Positions 45,852-59,664 of a DNA stretch of 64,000 nt are shown in pieces. The notes under the pieces were generated by a model that was not told where the DNA came from, ran no database searches, and was given only the letters and a program-made list of their open reading frames with translations. The stretch's first letter is position 1, and each line of letters opens with the position of its first letter. This DNA is from Podospora comata (lineage: Eukaryota > Ascomycota > Sordariomycetes > Sordariales > Podosporaceae). The stretch is from positions 4,588,001 to 4,652,000 of the forward strand of contig CP071493.1 of assembly GCA_017354895.1 (NCBI GenBank). The letters run 5' to 3'. Position numbers and translations under genes: made by a program.

Positions 45852-46926
45852 ATGTCAACCACCTCCACCCTCCGCCGGGCACTCTTATACGGTATGTTTC
45901 CCCCTCACTCCACCGCCCTCTCTCTCACTCACCAACAACTCCCCAGTTCCCTCCTCCTCCCAAAAATTCCTCTCCAAATCCCTCCTCCTCCCCCACACAA
46001 CAGACAACATTACCTACGACCTCGAAGACTCCGTCACCCCCTCCCTCAAACCCACCGCCCGCACCAACCTCCTATCCCACCTCTCCTCCCTTCCCAAACC
46101 TCCCCCCAACATCGGTGAACTCGCCGTCCGCATAAACGCCATTTCCACCCCCTACGCCCTCACCGACCTCACCACCCTCGCCCCCTTACCCTCCTCCACC
46201 CTCTCTACAATCATGATCCCCAAAGTCAACTCCCCCTCCGACCTCACCTTCGTAATCGACATCCTCCGCCAAGTCTCCCCCCAAAATGAACCACCAAAGA
46301 AGGTCATCGCTCTGATCGAGTCCGCCAAGGCGGTCATGGACCTGAAGCAAATCTGCGAGGCAGGAAAGGGGTGTCTTGACGGCTTGATCTTTGCTGCCGA
46401 GGACTTTGCCTTGGATCTGAGCTTGACTCGCACGCCGAGTCTTCGGGAGTTCTTGTACGCCAGGAGTGCTATTGCTACCACGGCGAGGGCGTTTGAGCTG
46501 AGTAGCACTATTGATTTGGTGTGCACATCTTACAAGGGTGAGGAAGGGAAGGCGAGGTTGGAGGAGGAGTGCAGAGATGGGAAGGAGGTAGGGTTTAACG
46601 GGAAGCGTAAGTTTGATCCGTCCAGGATTGTCCCAACTTTGATGAACGGGATACTGACAGGTGAACCAGAATGTATACATCCCAGCCAGGTTGAGATCGC
46701 GCAACGAATGTTTGCGCCGGATGAAAAAGAGGTCGAGTGGGCTGTCAGAGTAGTGATTGCAGATGAAAAGGCCCAGGCTGCTGGAAGAGGGGCGTGGACA
46801 CTGGATGATAAGATGATTGATGCTCCCGTGGTTGGGAAGGCTCATTCCGTAGTCACCAAGGCCGAAAAATGTGGCATTGACGTAGAGGGACTGAGGAGGA
46901 AATGGCAGGGTCAAGAACCAGAGTAA
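45852..46926 (+). CDS. Citrate lyase beta-like protein (HpcH/HpaI aldolase/lyase)
   Basis: Acyl-CoA lyase/thioesterase of the CLYBL/CitE type, TIM-barrel HpcH/HpaI family; relatives act on malyl-, citramalyl- or beta-methylmalyl-CoA, often in mitochondria. Exons 45852-45891 (40 nt) and 45947-46926; intron 45892-45946 (55 nt, GTATGT..CCCAG) joins RRALLY-VPSSSQKFL; 339 residues. Marks: YDLEDSV (metal-binding acidic residues), VIALIESAKAVMDL, LIFAAEDFALDLSLTRTP and IHPSQVEIAQRMF. The start of exon 2 (to about 46280) is almost pure pyrimidine on the + strand and then turns purine-rich. The exact substrate cannot be told. Confidence 0.9.
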
Positions 46927-46948
46927 AAACGAAAAATGCCCAAAACAA

Positions 46949-49192
46949 TCAGGTTTCGTATAACTGTCTATACTGCCCGGGTATTGCAAGCCCTTGGCTA
47001 GACCTCCACATCCTGCCCGGTAACGATAGATCCGCTCTATCCTGCCCCAGGTATCTCGGTAATATTCTTGCAGGTGGCCTTGAATTCCGTTCCGGGGTTC
47101 TGGGACCCAACAAAACCTCCGTGTCGGAGTTTTCAGCAAGATCATCGGCTCCAATAATAGGCGCATACTGGCGGTGTTGGGCATCGTGAGCTGTGTTGGA
47201 CCCTTCACCTTCAAGCTCTTCAAGGCTGAAGTACTCTTCAGTCTTGACTGGAACACCATTATCCTCTACCGCCAAGGCATCGCTCAACTCCCCAAGATCT
47301 TCCTCTTCTATCCGTCTGATAAACTCGTCCATGTCTTCCCTGTACGGTGCTTCCGGTCTTTGTACTGTCGAATTCGGTTCCTGGAACCGTACCCTGTTAC
47401 TGAATCCCTGCGCAAGTTGTTGAGATGCAATCATGGTTCTTGGTGGCGAGCCTGCTTCGTGTCGCTGAACCAGGTCGCTAAGCCGGCGGTCAATTCGCAA
47501 GCCTTCGGCGGAGGTATTGGTATGGAACGGCTGGGAATTGGACGCGTGATACTGCCCGAGAAACTGCTGTTGGCTTCCGCCGTTGGCATGATACGAACTT
47601 GGTGCTTGAACATAGTGCCGCGAGTGCATAGGCACAATATGGTTGGTCACAAATTCCTCCAGGTATCTTTGTTCGCCAAGAACCTGTCGCCGGCCCAGTG
47701 CTTGTTCAGAAGAATAAGGCTGCCTATTTGCTAGCGCATGATGCTGATGGAAAGGCTCCTGTTTTATCTCATTGATAGGGGTTGGATTGGTGTTAGAGTA
47801 GGGGCTGTCTGGAAGCAGTTGGATCCTCCTCTGTATTTCAGAACCACGACGAGGTTGCGTGGCAGCATCCTTGGAGTCGTTGAATGCCGTAGGTACTTGC
47901 TCAGTGGGCTTTAGCAACTCGGCCAGCAGCGATGGATCGGTTTGCGTCTCAGCATCTTTGTACCTAGGCAACACTATTGTGACAATATGCCCGGGGGCTG
48001 AGGGTACAACACCGGGACTTTCTTGTCTTGAGGAGTTTTTCGGTAAAGGTGTTTCCAATTGCCCTGATGGTTGTACTCCAGGATGTCTTTCCACGGAAAG
48101 TCTGATGTGATTGGTATGATCCACTGGCTGGCTTATGGACTTACTCACTGACCAGCTATTGTGGAGAATTTGTTGCTCACGATGACTTCCTTTCTTAGCA
48201 AAGTGCTGACGCTTTCTTTCTTGCTCGTATGCTACGGTGTTAGTTCTCGATGGGCTTGAAAAGTAGGATTCGTCCTGGTTAAGATCGTATGAAGAGTCCC
48301 GCGGGTGGGCAGAAACATATTGCCTTGAGGTTCTTGATGGGAGGGCAAGGGGCCGGTGAGCCGAATGGTGGCGGTCTTCAAATACCTTGCTGAAACTGGT
48401 AGACTGTCGTGACCCCGGAGCATAGCTGGGTTGATGGTCATGTCTGCTGACTTTGGTTAAGTCAGCCAATATCCATCATTAGTATGCTGCACCCTTACTT
48501 ACCTGGTGCGAACTTATGATCTGGTACCCTCATACGGCTTTCTGTGTTTATGACTTGCAGCTGTGAACTGTTAATTTGCTCGTCTGTTCCCGTGTTTGAT
48601 AGAGTGGGCTTACTGGAACCCGGTCCGTCCTGACCTTCGCCTCCTGGTCTAATTTTCCGTTACGATCTTTGTTTGGTTGTTTCCTACGGTTTATTTCCCT
48701 TTTATACTCGTACTTGTCCTCGTGAGTTTTGTACCTGCGCCGTTTCTCAAAGCGAGGTTCAACTTGTCCACCATCAAAACCACCCTCCAAGGACACCGAG
48801 GGACTGCGTGAGACAGATCTGCCCCGTTTCTTGCCTCTGATGATATCGGTGTCTCGATATCTTGGGGAGGAAGTGCGTCGCAACCTTTCGTCGCTGTCAA
48901 GCGCCGTGAGAAGAGAACGATGGGGGTGTCGGTTCTGTGTCCGTTGAACCCAGGCCCGGACGCGCTCACTAGGGTCGGCTCTGTCGTCAGGAAGGTAGCG
49001 CTTTCCTGCATTGTTCAGGGGCTTCTCGACTGCCTCGGTGTGCCGACCCCGATCATGCGATCTCTCCTTGGTGTTCCTTGCGTGTCTGCTTCGTTCGGGT
49101 TGGTCAGAGCGTCGATGGTCATCTTTGGGTCGGTGATTATGCTTCTTTTTTCGCGACGCCGCCGCCGTCATCCACAGCACATCGTCATCCAT
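46949..49192 (-). CDS. Arg-rich fungal protein of unknown function
   Basis: 712 residues by my model: exons 48614-49192, 48503-48560 and 46949-48450; introns 48561-48613 (GTAAGC..CACAG) and 48451-48502 (GTAAGT..AAAG). The second acceptor is AAG and is less certain, but it is the only nearby choice that keeps frame. The N-terminus MDDDVLWMTAAASRKKKHN and the RRRYKTHEDKYEYKREINRR block resemble a recurrent group of fungal hypothetical proteins. The first ~190 residues are rich in Arg/Lys/Asp/Ser (SVSRSPSVSLEGG) and suggest a nuclear protein. The rest is polar and disordered, with VTIVLPRYKDAETQTDPSLL and an acidic EEDLGELSDALAVEDN stretch, ending MWRSSQGLAIPGQYRQLYE. Stop lies 22 bp from the stop of the convergent HpcH/HpaI gene. 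Confidence 0.75.
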
Positions 49193-52100
49193 GACAAATT
49201 ACCGGGGCCAGCGAAGCCTGGGGAGGGCTCAAGATGGTGAGAGAGTCTCCCCTTCCGTACCGAGACGTCCCGGTGGGAGATTGTGAGTGATGCACATCAT
49301 GCCTTGCTCCTTCCCCCTCATTCTTCTATGATGTTAGGCATTGGCGGGGTCTGGACTCGGCCAGGGAAGGTGCCATACGTCGATCACATCACAATCGGCA
49401 GGAGCCGCCAGCAAAGGCGATCAAGTACCAGCTTGATTTCCATCCATCACCTTATTGCAATGCCTATGTCACTCATCACGTTCTCTGGGTCATCACCATG
49501 AAGTGGAAATCCCACCAACCTGGGCCTCTCCTCCCGTCCTTCCGTCATCCCAACCCCTGTTGCGGATCAAGCAACCTTCTCCACACGTCAAGAGTGCTGG
49601 GCAGCGAGTCTGGAATTACTGCGTACATACTCTATAGCCCTCGGTTGCATCGGTGAGTCTTCCGCAGATCTAAATATGGCATCACTACGGCTAAATAATA
49701 TCGTCAATCATCCCGTCCTGCGCACATATTCCTCAGACCAAGGCTTCTTGGGAGCCTCAAGGAGCTTCGGCTGTGCAACCTGTCATCCTCACGCAGCTGG
49801 GCGATCCTGAACTGAAGTCTGGGTGGTCATGCCCGGTGGTTGACGGCCAGGCATCCCTTCGTCCCGGATCCAATACTGACACCGGCCGGGAAATTGAGGA
49901 ACCATGGAGAGTCAAGACCGAGCGCTCTCGAGATGAACCATGCAGTTAGAACCCATGCCAAGTCCAGAATATGCATCTCAGTGAACAGCCAGTGGGAAGC
50001 CTCGCCGAAGTGGGACGACCGTTTGATGTCTCGCCTTCCCTGTTTAGTTCACTTGCAGGGACCTTCCGGCTCCGTGATTCACCAAACCCAGCCGGTGGCG
50101 GGTCCGGGGCATCTTTATCTTGACGTACCAGCACACCCAGACACGGCGGCGGCTTGTCGAGACCCGTGCAGACTATATATGCGCTTACAACAGTAATGAG
50201 TTGCAATGTGTTTCAATCGACATGGGCCGATCCTCGCAACCTGGGTTCGGTTTTGCCCATTACCCCATGCAAGAAGCTATGATGCCGCTGCCCGCGATGG
50301 AAGCTCTCGGGTGAGAGCTTGGGGGCATGGGAGCTTGGGTCAACTGCTTTGACCTGGATGACACCTCGTGGTCAATAGAATGATCGACACACAGGATGGA
50401 CCAAGCTACGGTACTGTTCACCCGCTATTAACATACATCCTATAGCGGCGCTTGAGGCGGTCGCATCATGGCTTCAATGCCCAGCAAGAGGTGCCATTGC
50501 CAAGCCTGGACCAACGGAACATTCAATACGCATCAGATATCTCCTTCGCTCCGAGACTACACGCATACAGAGGTCAGGATGGGTATGAGGACCGGCCGTC
50601 GAGTCCTCTGCGTTATGCTCGCCTTTACTGTGGGAGTGGGAGAGGCCCTTTTATCGTCCAGGTGCCTTGCTTCGCGGCAGTCGACTGACCCGTTTACCCG
50701 ATTTGCTGTGGTGTGATTAGTTTGGCCTCTGCAAGTCAAGATCGACTGGAGGGATAAAATTTCTGGAAGCTGGATCGCCCGCAAACTATCTTCTTGTCAG
50801 GTGGTAGCCGCCGCGAAAGGCACGTGGGCACAAGAACGCGGTCGTCGTGAAGCTTGAGCAACTCATCTGAAGGCGGCCATCGAGGGGTCGACAAAGGGTT
50901 TCATGTCATGTTGAGGTTGCACTCCGATCGAAATGCTGTGAAGTTTCGCATCTTGATGGGTCATTCAACCATGTTTCATACTGATATCCACTTTCCTTCT
51001 CTGGACGACTCGTTGCACCCTAGCCGATCCTGGCTCTGGGAGTCTCTATTGGGACTTGAGTGCTGTGCACAGAAGATGGAGACATGCACATGGAGTTGTA
51101 TCGAATGCATCATGGTGGCCCTGAAAATTTGTTTTCGGAGGTGACCGGTTTGGCCCCCTTCTCCAGGAGAACTTCAGAAGCACTTCGCTCACCACAGAGG
51201 AGCGGGCCTGGGGACAGGCCGAGGGTAAAAGCGAGCGCCAAACGGTTTCTAAGTACTAGGCGCACGCTACACCAAACGCAGCAAGGGTTTTGTGTGTTTC
51301 CAGGGCTGTTTCTTGCCATCGATTCCTGTTCCACAGGGCCACGATCCAAATGACAGGGGTTTCCGGATATGTTTCCAGCACCCGTTTGCTGCCTTTGGCG
51401 TTGTTCATGGGAAACTGGGGCCTTGACGTGAAGGTCCACATTCTGCTTCCACTCGGGCAACCAAAAATGAGTGGGAGGGGAGATGCATAATACAGTCGCA
51501 TATTTGCTAATGCCGGCAAAATCACCACCAATGCCTTCGTCGACACATCCACGGGCAGCTAGAACGAGGTCGGGCTTGCGATATCACCATCGGAGAAAAC
51601 CTGGATCACGAGCTAGAAACAACCTTTCTGGGCACATCATCTCTGGGCAAGGCAAGATACCTAGACCCCAGCGAGCAGGAATAGCCAGGGTGACGAAACC
51701 AAGGCAGTTTCCCTTCATAGTACAGAAAACCAAGGCCAGGGTCTGTATTGAGCTAGTAGCTGCAAAACTGCCAGGGGTCATCATCAGTGGCAGTGAGGTG
51801 GGGTTTAGCAGTCCTCTGATCTGAAAGACGTTGATCAAGGATCTCACGACTGTCCTCTGACCAATCCTAGCCTTGAACTCCCTGGACTCATGGGTAGCTA
51901 CGGGGAGGCAGGGCGTATTCGTATGGAGTGTTTGGATCTTTATACAGATCTTCTGTGGCAAACGACACATGTTACACAACTCCTCCATGCCATAGGCACC
52001 CGTAGCGAACGCTGTCCTGGGGTTGCGGTCCCTTTGGTATGTTTGATGCTTGTCTGGGAACATAACCATGCTCTCATGATTATGCCTGGCAGGACATCAA

Positions 52101-52830
52101 CCGGGGCAACAGAAGCAAGGTACTGCACGGGAGCGACCGACGTCGGCTCACGACAACGGCCCTGTCTCATGGACCAAAATGCGGCCAAGGCAGAAGCGGT
52201 ATTCGGGCCCTTCCCCAGGAATAGGTAGCCCGCTGTACTGGCATATAAGACGGGTAGCATCAAGTGCCTGCCAGCGGCTCTAGTCCTTCATCCCCCGAAG
52301 TGCCCATCTCTCTCCCACCAACCAACCGGCACCACAGAACATCTTTGGAGAACCCTTGACCCATACCACATAACACAACTTCGCTAACACCCCACCGTTC
52401 CCTGAGCCACTGGTCGCCCCTTCCCCTTACCATCCTCCCAGTCTCGCTTGAGGAACCAAAGGCTTGATTTTATCGAAAACAGACTGCTTTGTCCGGCTGA
52501 AATCATCGAGCCACTCGACTCTCGACTTTCACCTCCGACACCTGGCCGGTTAAGAAGGGCAGTCACCCAGTCTCGGAGCGTTTCTTTTCTCACCCACACT
52601 GTTCAGAGGCAAACAGCAGCACCCATCAACCCAGTGCTACTAGCCCCTGGCCCCCCGCTCTTTTCTTCCAAGCAACCTTCGACTTTCTCTTCCTCATCAA
52701 GAGTCGCATTTGCTCCGACAACGGGAGACTCGACTTGACCTGAAAGAGCACTAGTGTCTACTATACACTAGTTAGATCGAAAGAAACTTTCCCTTCCAGT
52801 GCAGCCGACGCAAACAAGAAATCCGACAGC
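49193..52830. other. 3.6-kb gap, no gene recognised
   Basis: Open frames up to 161 codons occur on both strands, but none has recognisable content or splice-linked neighbours. The right end (52260-52830) is C/T-rich and probably the leader of the RRM gene, with a small hairpin at 52750-52772. Confidence 0.45.
52750..52772 (+). promoter_or_regulatory. 8-bp stem/7-nt loop in the leader of the RRM gene
   Basis: ACTAGTGT (52750-52757) and ACACTAGT (52765-52772) are perfect inverted copies with a 7-nt loop, 58 nt before the start codon of a glycine-rich RNA-binding protein. If transcribed, it folds in the 5' leader. Confidence 0.5.
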
Positions 52831-53684
52831 ATGTCCAAGTTGTTTATTGGGTAAGACAAGAAGTCCAATGGGGTGCAGATTCTGCCTCCTTCCCCACACG
52901 CGGCAGGCGACTGGCTAACAGAGAAAACAGCGGCCTCGCATGGCACACCGAGGAGGCCACTCTGAGGCAAAAGTTTGAGGAGTTTGGCGTGGTGGAAGAA
53001 GCAGTATGTCGTGGTGCGCTTTCATTTGGTGCGGCTCTTGCTCCTTGTTACCATCGCCCTTGGGCGTTGGTGCTTGGTAAGCTCAGGAACACCGCGAAGA
53101 CTCTGGTCTCTAACCTCTCCTCTTCTAGGTTGTTGTCAAAGATCGCGACACTGGCCGTAGTAGAGGCTTCGGTTTCGTCAGATACACCAACCCAGACGAC
53201 GCCCAGAAAGCCATCTCTGCGATGAACAACATCGAGTACTTTTGTCCCCCAGACGACCCCCCTTTGACCTTGCAGTTTTCTGACCCTTCTCCAGATTCGA
53301 CGGCCGTCAGATCCGTGTTGACAAGGCCTCGGACACTGGTCCCAGAGGCGGCGGACGAGGAGGTCCTCCTGGCTTCGGCCGTGGTGGATACGGAGCCGTC
53401 CAGATGGGAAGTTCTCCGATGCCCATGGCATACGGCGCCCCGCAACCGTACGGAATGCCACCCAACGTCTACGCCCAGCCTTATGGACGCGGATACTCCC
53501 AGGCCGTCCCGGCAGGCTACGCTGCCCCTCCCCAAAGTAAGACGATACGAAAAAGAACAAGAGGGAGCACTGTCACTAACAGTTCCTTTCCTTAGCCTGG
53601 CAACAGCCATACGGATACCCTGATCCCTCCCAGCAAGGCCAGCCGCACCAGCAGCAGCAGCCTAACCCAGGTCAAGGATACTAG
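52831..53684 (+). CDS. Glycine-rich RRM RNA-binding protein
   Basis: Small single-RRM protein of the glycine-rich RNA-binding (GRP/CIRBP-like) class. Five exons: 52831-52850, 52931-53003, 53129-53235, 53295-53536, 53596-53684; introns of 80, 125, 59 and 59 nt (donors GTAAGA, GTATGT, GTACTT, GTAAGA). The joins rebuild [18 protein letters not shown] (RNP2), [22 protein letters not shown] (RNP1, RGFGFVRY), [18 protein letters not shown] and [16 protein letters not shown]; 176 residues. After the RRM come an RG/GG segment ([19 protein letters not shown]) and a Pro/Gly/Tyr/Gln-rich tail. The first coding exon is only 20 nt. Such proteins often regulate their own mRNA by splicing, which would fit the dense introns and leader hairpin; this is inference. 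Confidence 0.92.
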
Positions 53685-54228
53685 GAATTTCGTCAACCAG
53701 ACCACCGTGGTTCTCTTCCTCCTAACAGCTTCTTCTAAAAGAAATGACTTTGAGAACCGATACCCAAAACAACACACGACCCGTTCGAGTTTTCTGTACG
53801 ATCAGGGCTTTTTGCTGCTCTTTGAGAACCACCACATATACCCCGCTCGATCCCTTTTCTGATACGTTTTTTTTTTGTCTTTCTCATGTTATGATCGACA
53901 TTTCTTCGGTTTAGTCGGACGGCTACCTAGACAACAGCCACTGGGCTTTGTTGGCTCCGTCTCCCCGTCCAATTATTATTTGTCAGCCCAGAAGCAAAAC
54001 AGGGATTTTACCACGCATTTACCTGTGGTATATGTGGTGGTGGTGGCTTCTGAGAAATTTCTGGGCGTGTTTCTGTTTTATTTTTTGGTCTTGTTTGCTT
54101 AGTCTTTAATGCATTTTTTCTGCCCGTTTTTTGATATGTCCTGTTTTGTTTGTTTCTTCTTTCTCAAAAGTAGGGATATCATGTGTGTGTGTGTTATGCT
54201 ATTGTTTTGTGTGTGTGTTATGCTATTG

Positions 54229-54263
<35 letters not shown>

Positions 54264-54714
54264 GGACTATGGCTGACGACGAAACGGCTGTGGGAATTGG
54301 GTTGGGCATTGGGGGGGGGGAGGGATGCAGATAAAGGGTGTGTTATGAATCAAGGGGGGAATGGGTTATGTCATGGGCTTCCCTTTTGTTCAACAATGCC
54401 GCGGTTGTTTCTTGTCTCATGTGCGACATGAGAAACAGAGGGGCGGCTGGGCTTTCTGAGTGGGGGTGAGGAGGTTGTGAAAAAGGAAGAGGTGGGACAG
54501 GTGGAATATGCTGCCTGTATTGCTCAGGGGAACGAGAAAGCATCAAGGGGGGGAATAAGAAAAAATAAACCATGGATTGGTGGAGGGAATGAAAAGGAGG
54601 AGAAAAAAAAAGAAACAGAAAACTCGTAGCTGTGTTTTTTTCTTGTGTTTTCAATTTTCTCTCTCCTTTTTGGTTTCTGAGTGTGCGCGTCTGTTTGTCT
54701 GTTTACTTCGACCA
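53685..54714. other. Convergent gap with GT tracts
   Basis: 3' sides of the RRM and ChaC genes. T/G-rich; contains the tandem repeat and GT tract at 54183-54259. No coding region. Confidence 0.5.
54183..54259. repeat. 24-bp tandem repeat grading into (GT)n
   Basis: The core GTTATGCTATTGTTTT flanked by GT runs occurs twice with a 24-bp period, followed by about 13 uninterrupted GT units. It lies in the probable 3' region of the RRM gene. Confidence 0.85.
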
Positions 54715-56556
<1,842 letters not shown>

Positions 56557-57972
56557 GTTGACAGCGAACACGGAGTAGTGTGAGTTCGGATCCTTCTTAC
56601 TAGGCGCGTATACGCAGTAGGGATGATATGAGCTCTTCTTGGTTTGATGTTCTCTTCACGGGGTTAAGCGAAGTGCATGAGCGCCTCAACACACAGACCG
56701 AGCCCAATAACTGCAACGGCCGTACTATTAAAGCCGGCGTGGAAAGTGCTGTTCAGGGCAGGTATTACATAAGGTAGGGAAAGTTGCGGTCAAATTCCAG
56801 CGCCAGCGAAAAGGTGGAGGATCCCATCCGGCTTGTGGGACTATCCGCTGCGGGAGCTCCAACAAGCGTGCTTCAGCCGGCGTATCGCCTCATTGGAGAT
56901 ATCAACATATGTATATTCTACAAATTTGTGTGTATTATCTCGTCAGGCACCCAAGTTAGGCTTTGGAGTCGTGCTGTTTCTCTCATATGATATTGATCAA
57001 GTGTCACCCCAACCATATGCCGCCTGCCATTACTCATGTACCACGGCCTATTGCTCTGACTCGTGACGGCCTCTTGGTTTGGTTTACTTCTTTGAAAACC
57101 TCGAGAAGGTGACTCTGACAGAGACCGAGAAGGAGGAAAGAGGCTGCAGTTGTCAAACTCGCCAACGGTAATGCTGAAACCCAGAATAGTCCGGATTTGC
57201 GGCAGCAAGCCTTCTCGAAAAAACTGGGGGGAAACGGCAACGAAGGCGCTCCACCTCTCAGATCCTAAAGTTGAAGATGACCCCACCAGGAGCGAGCCCC
57301 TGTGATGGACCCTTGTGACGTTTCTGGAATTTGATGGTCAACTGGACCATTTCTGTAGATTAGGTTCATACGGATAAGAGAAAGGAACAGGCTTCAAGAT
57401 GACGTGGATATAATCTCCTTGCTAGTTCAAAATCTTATAAATAATAGTCATCTCGTCAAAGCGTCCGAGTGACCAGTGTCTAGGAAATCGGCCTGGGCAG
57501 GAACTGCACGACCGGAACCGGGCACCGACGAAACGTCACCGAGTCGCTTTTTTCCAGCGCCAAGGGGACGGATTCCCATGATTACATTTCATGGATACAA
57601 TTACCGTAAAATCCCCACTACCATCTCGCAGCATCAGGCACCGCTCCAGCACCTGGTGGACAAGACGCAAGCCGCCGTGCTCGGCGTCGAACAAGGGGCA
57701 GCTAAAAGTAAGATCAACCTGTCGTCTCCCAACTTTCTTCGCGCTTCCCTGAAGAAAAAGGAAGAAAGCCTTGTTTTCCCAGACATACCTATCTGAGGCT
57801 GAGCACCCTGCACGCCTGGCGCAGTACCAAAAAACATTACACTACTTAACCCCACGCAAAGACATCCAACTGTAGCCTCCCCACCGTCCAACCCTCAAAC
57901 CTGACACACCTCAGGAGAACTACCAGCGACGATCTTGTTTTTCGAGTCGCAAACCACCACCTCCTTGCAAAG
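56557..57972. promoter_or_regulatory. 1.4-kb divergent promoter of ChaC and penta-EF genes
   Basis: Head-to-head gap; open frames here have no recognisable content. The last ~300 bp (57640-57970) look like the leader of the penta-EF gene. Regulatory function is inferred from position. Confidence 0.45.
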
Positions 57973-59139
57973 ATGGCCTACAACAGATCCTACAACCCAG
58001 ATGAGCTGCCCAGGTGAGTGCTGCCGCATGCATGAGAAGCGCGCAAGCCCAAAACCTCCGTTATCAACGCTCTCTCCTGTGGCTTCTTGCTTTTGCGCTT
58101 GCGCCAGGGGGGATGGAACCCCACCATATTTGGCACTTTGCTCCCCCCTCCATCACTACATCGCCACCACTACCTGATGATCGTATCGTTTTGCTAACAC
58201 GCCGCGTTTGCTTTCCTCAGGTTTGCGGAGCCAGAACAAGTGAGAACTGCCATTCTCTAATCCATCATTCTGCAAGAAGCTAACCGGCCGTCCCCCCTTC
58301 GTATCAGAAAGGACCAAGGTCGCCCACTGGACAGGCCCCCCCTCCATCCTCCCGATACGAGAACAAACCACCCCCGCCTCGCCCGATCGAGCACAAAAAC
58401 TCACACTACGACCGCTACGACCAGACCGGCCGGTTGTCCCCACGACACGCCCCGCCTCCGGACCGATACGGCGGCATGAGCCCCCCTCCGACAGCTACCC
58501 AGGGACGCCCGGTTCAGCAGACCCGTCCCCCTGCCAGCTCCCGCCCACCCCCGAGTCCCGCCCCGCGTGATGGCGCCGCTGACCCAACCTTGCTCCCTCT
58601 CTTCCGGGCCGTCGACAAGGATGGTAAGTTTCGCGCCATGGTCCTTTCCTTTCTAACCAAGCTAACAAATCAAAGGCACCGGTCAACTCTCGGAAAAGGA
58701 GCTCTCGGCCGCCCTCGTCAACGGCGACTGGACCGCCTTCGACCCACAAACCGTCCGCATGATGATCCGCATGTTCGACTCTGACCGGTCAGGCACCATC
58801 GGATTTGAGGAGTTTTGCGGGTTGTGGTCCTTCCTCGCCTCGTGGCGCACGCTTTTTGACCGGTTCGACACGGACCGGTCGGGGAACATTTCCCTGGAGG
58901 AGTTCAAGGGCGCACTGGTGGCGTTTAGGTACCGCCTCAGCGACCAGTTCATCAAGGTTCTGTTCAAGACGTATGACAAGAGGGGAGAGGGGGTGATGAG
59001 CTTTGACTTGTTTGTGCAGGCTTGTATTAGCCTGAAGAGGATGACGGATGTGTTTAAGAAGTATGATGAGGATCGGGATGGGTATATCACCTTGAGCTTT
59101 GAGGATTTTTTGACGGAGATATTGAGGCAGTTGAGGTAG
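57973..59139 (+). CDS. Penta-EF-hand calcium-binding protein (ALG-2/peflin-like)
   Basis: Calcium-binding adaptor of the PEF family (ALG-2/PDCD6, peflin, yeast Pef1), usually working at membranes with ESCRT or COPII partners. Four exons: 57973-58013, 58221-58239 (19 nt), 58308-58623, 58676-59139; introns 207, 68 and 52 nt. The joins give NPDELPR-FAEPEQ-KGPRSPTGQ and FRAVDKD-GTGQLSEKEL; 279 residues. The first ~110 residues are Pro/Arg/Tyr-rich. Five EF-loops follow: DKDGTGQLSEKE, DSDRSGTIGFEE, DTDRSGNISLEE, DKRGEGVMSFDL (weak) and DEDRDGYITLSFED. EF1 to EF3 have good ligands; EF5 carries a two-residue-longer loop, as in family members that dimerise there. Intron 3 cuts the first Ca loop after DKD and ends in an AAG acceptor. 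Confidence 0.93.
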
Positions 59140-59424
59140 ATGATATGATGGGGGTGATGGGACATTGGGAGATGGGGGTTTTTAATCTGTGTGTCTAGTT
59201 TTGAGGCATGGCGTGTTGTTGCTCGATTTTTGGGTTTCTTCTTTTTTTTTCCACAGATTGTTTTATTCAACAATGGGCAAAGGTGGTTGATCATACCGTT
59301 TGGTTTTGTTGTTTCATGAGCATAACAGGCAGAGCGAGCGAGTAGATGAGTCACTCAAGACACATTAGTCATTGAGGTGTAGCCAATTCATTGTTGACAA
59401 CCGTAGTCTAGGTATTAGGGCTCT
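59140..59424. other. Convergent gap
   Basis: 285 bp between two stop codons, T-rich near 59230-59270. It must hold both polyadenylation regions. Confidence 0.5.
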
Positions 59425-59593
59425 TCAAGCTGGCACCCTCCCTCCGTGATGAACCTCTTCCTTTTTGAGAAACAACTCCAAGTTGGACCGCCAATTGCAC
59501 TTTTCCAACGAGGGGATGGATATCCTTGCTGCTGCTGTTGCTGGGGGTTTCCCGGAACTTGATGGGCCAACATTATCCTTGGCAGTCTTGTTT

Positions 59594-59664
<71 letters not shown>

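Noticed and set aside
51584-52069. 161-codon minus-strand frame.
   Set aside because: No recognisable domain and no splice-linked neighbours; treated as chance.
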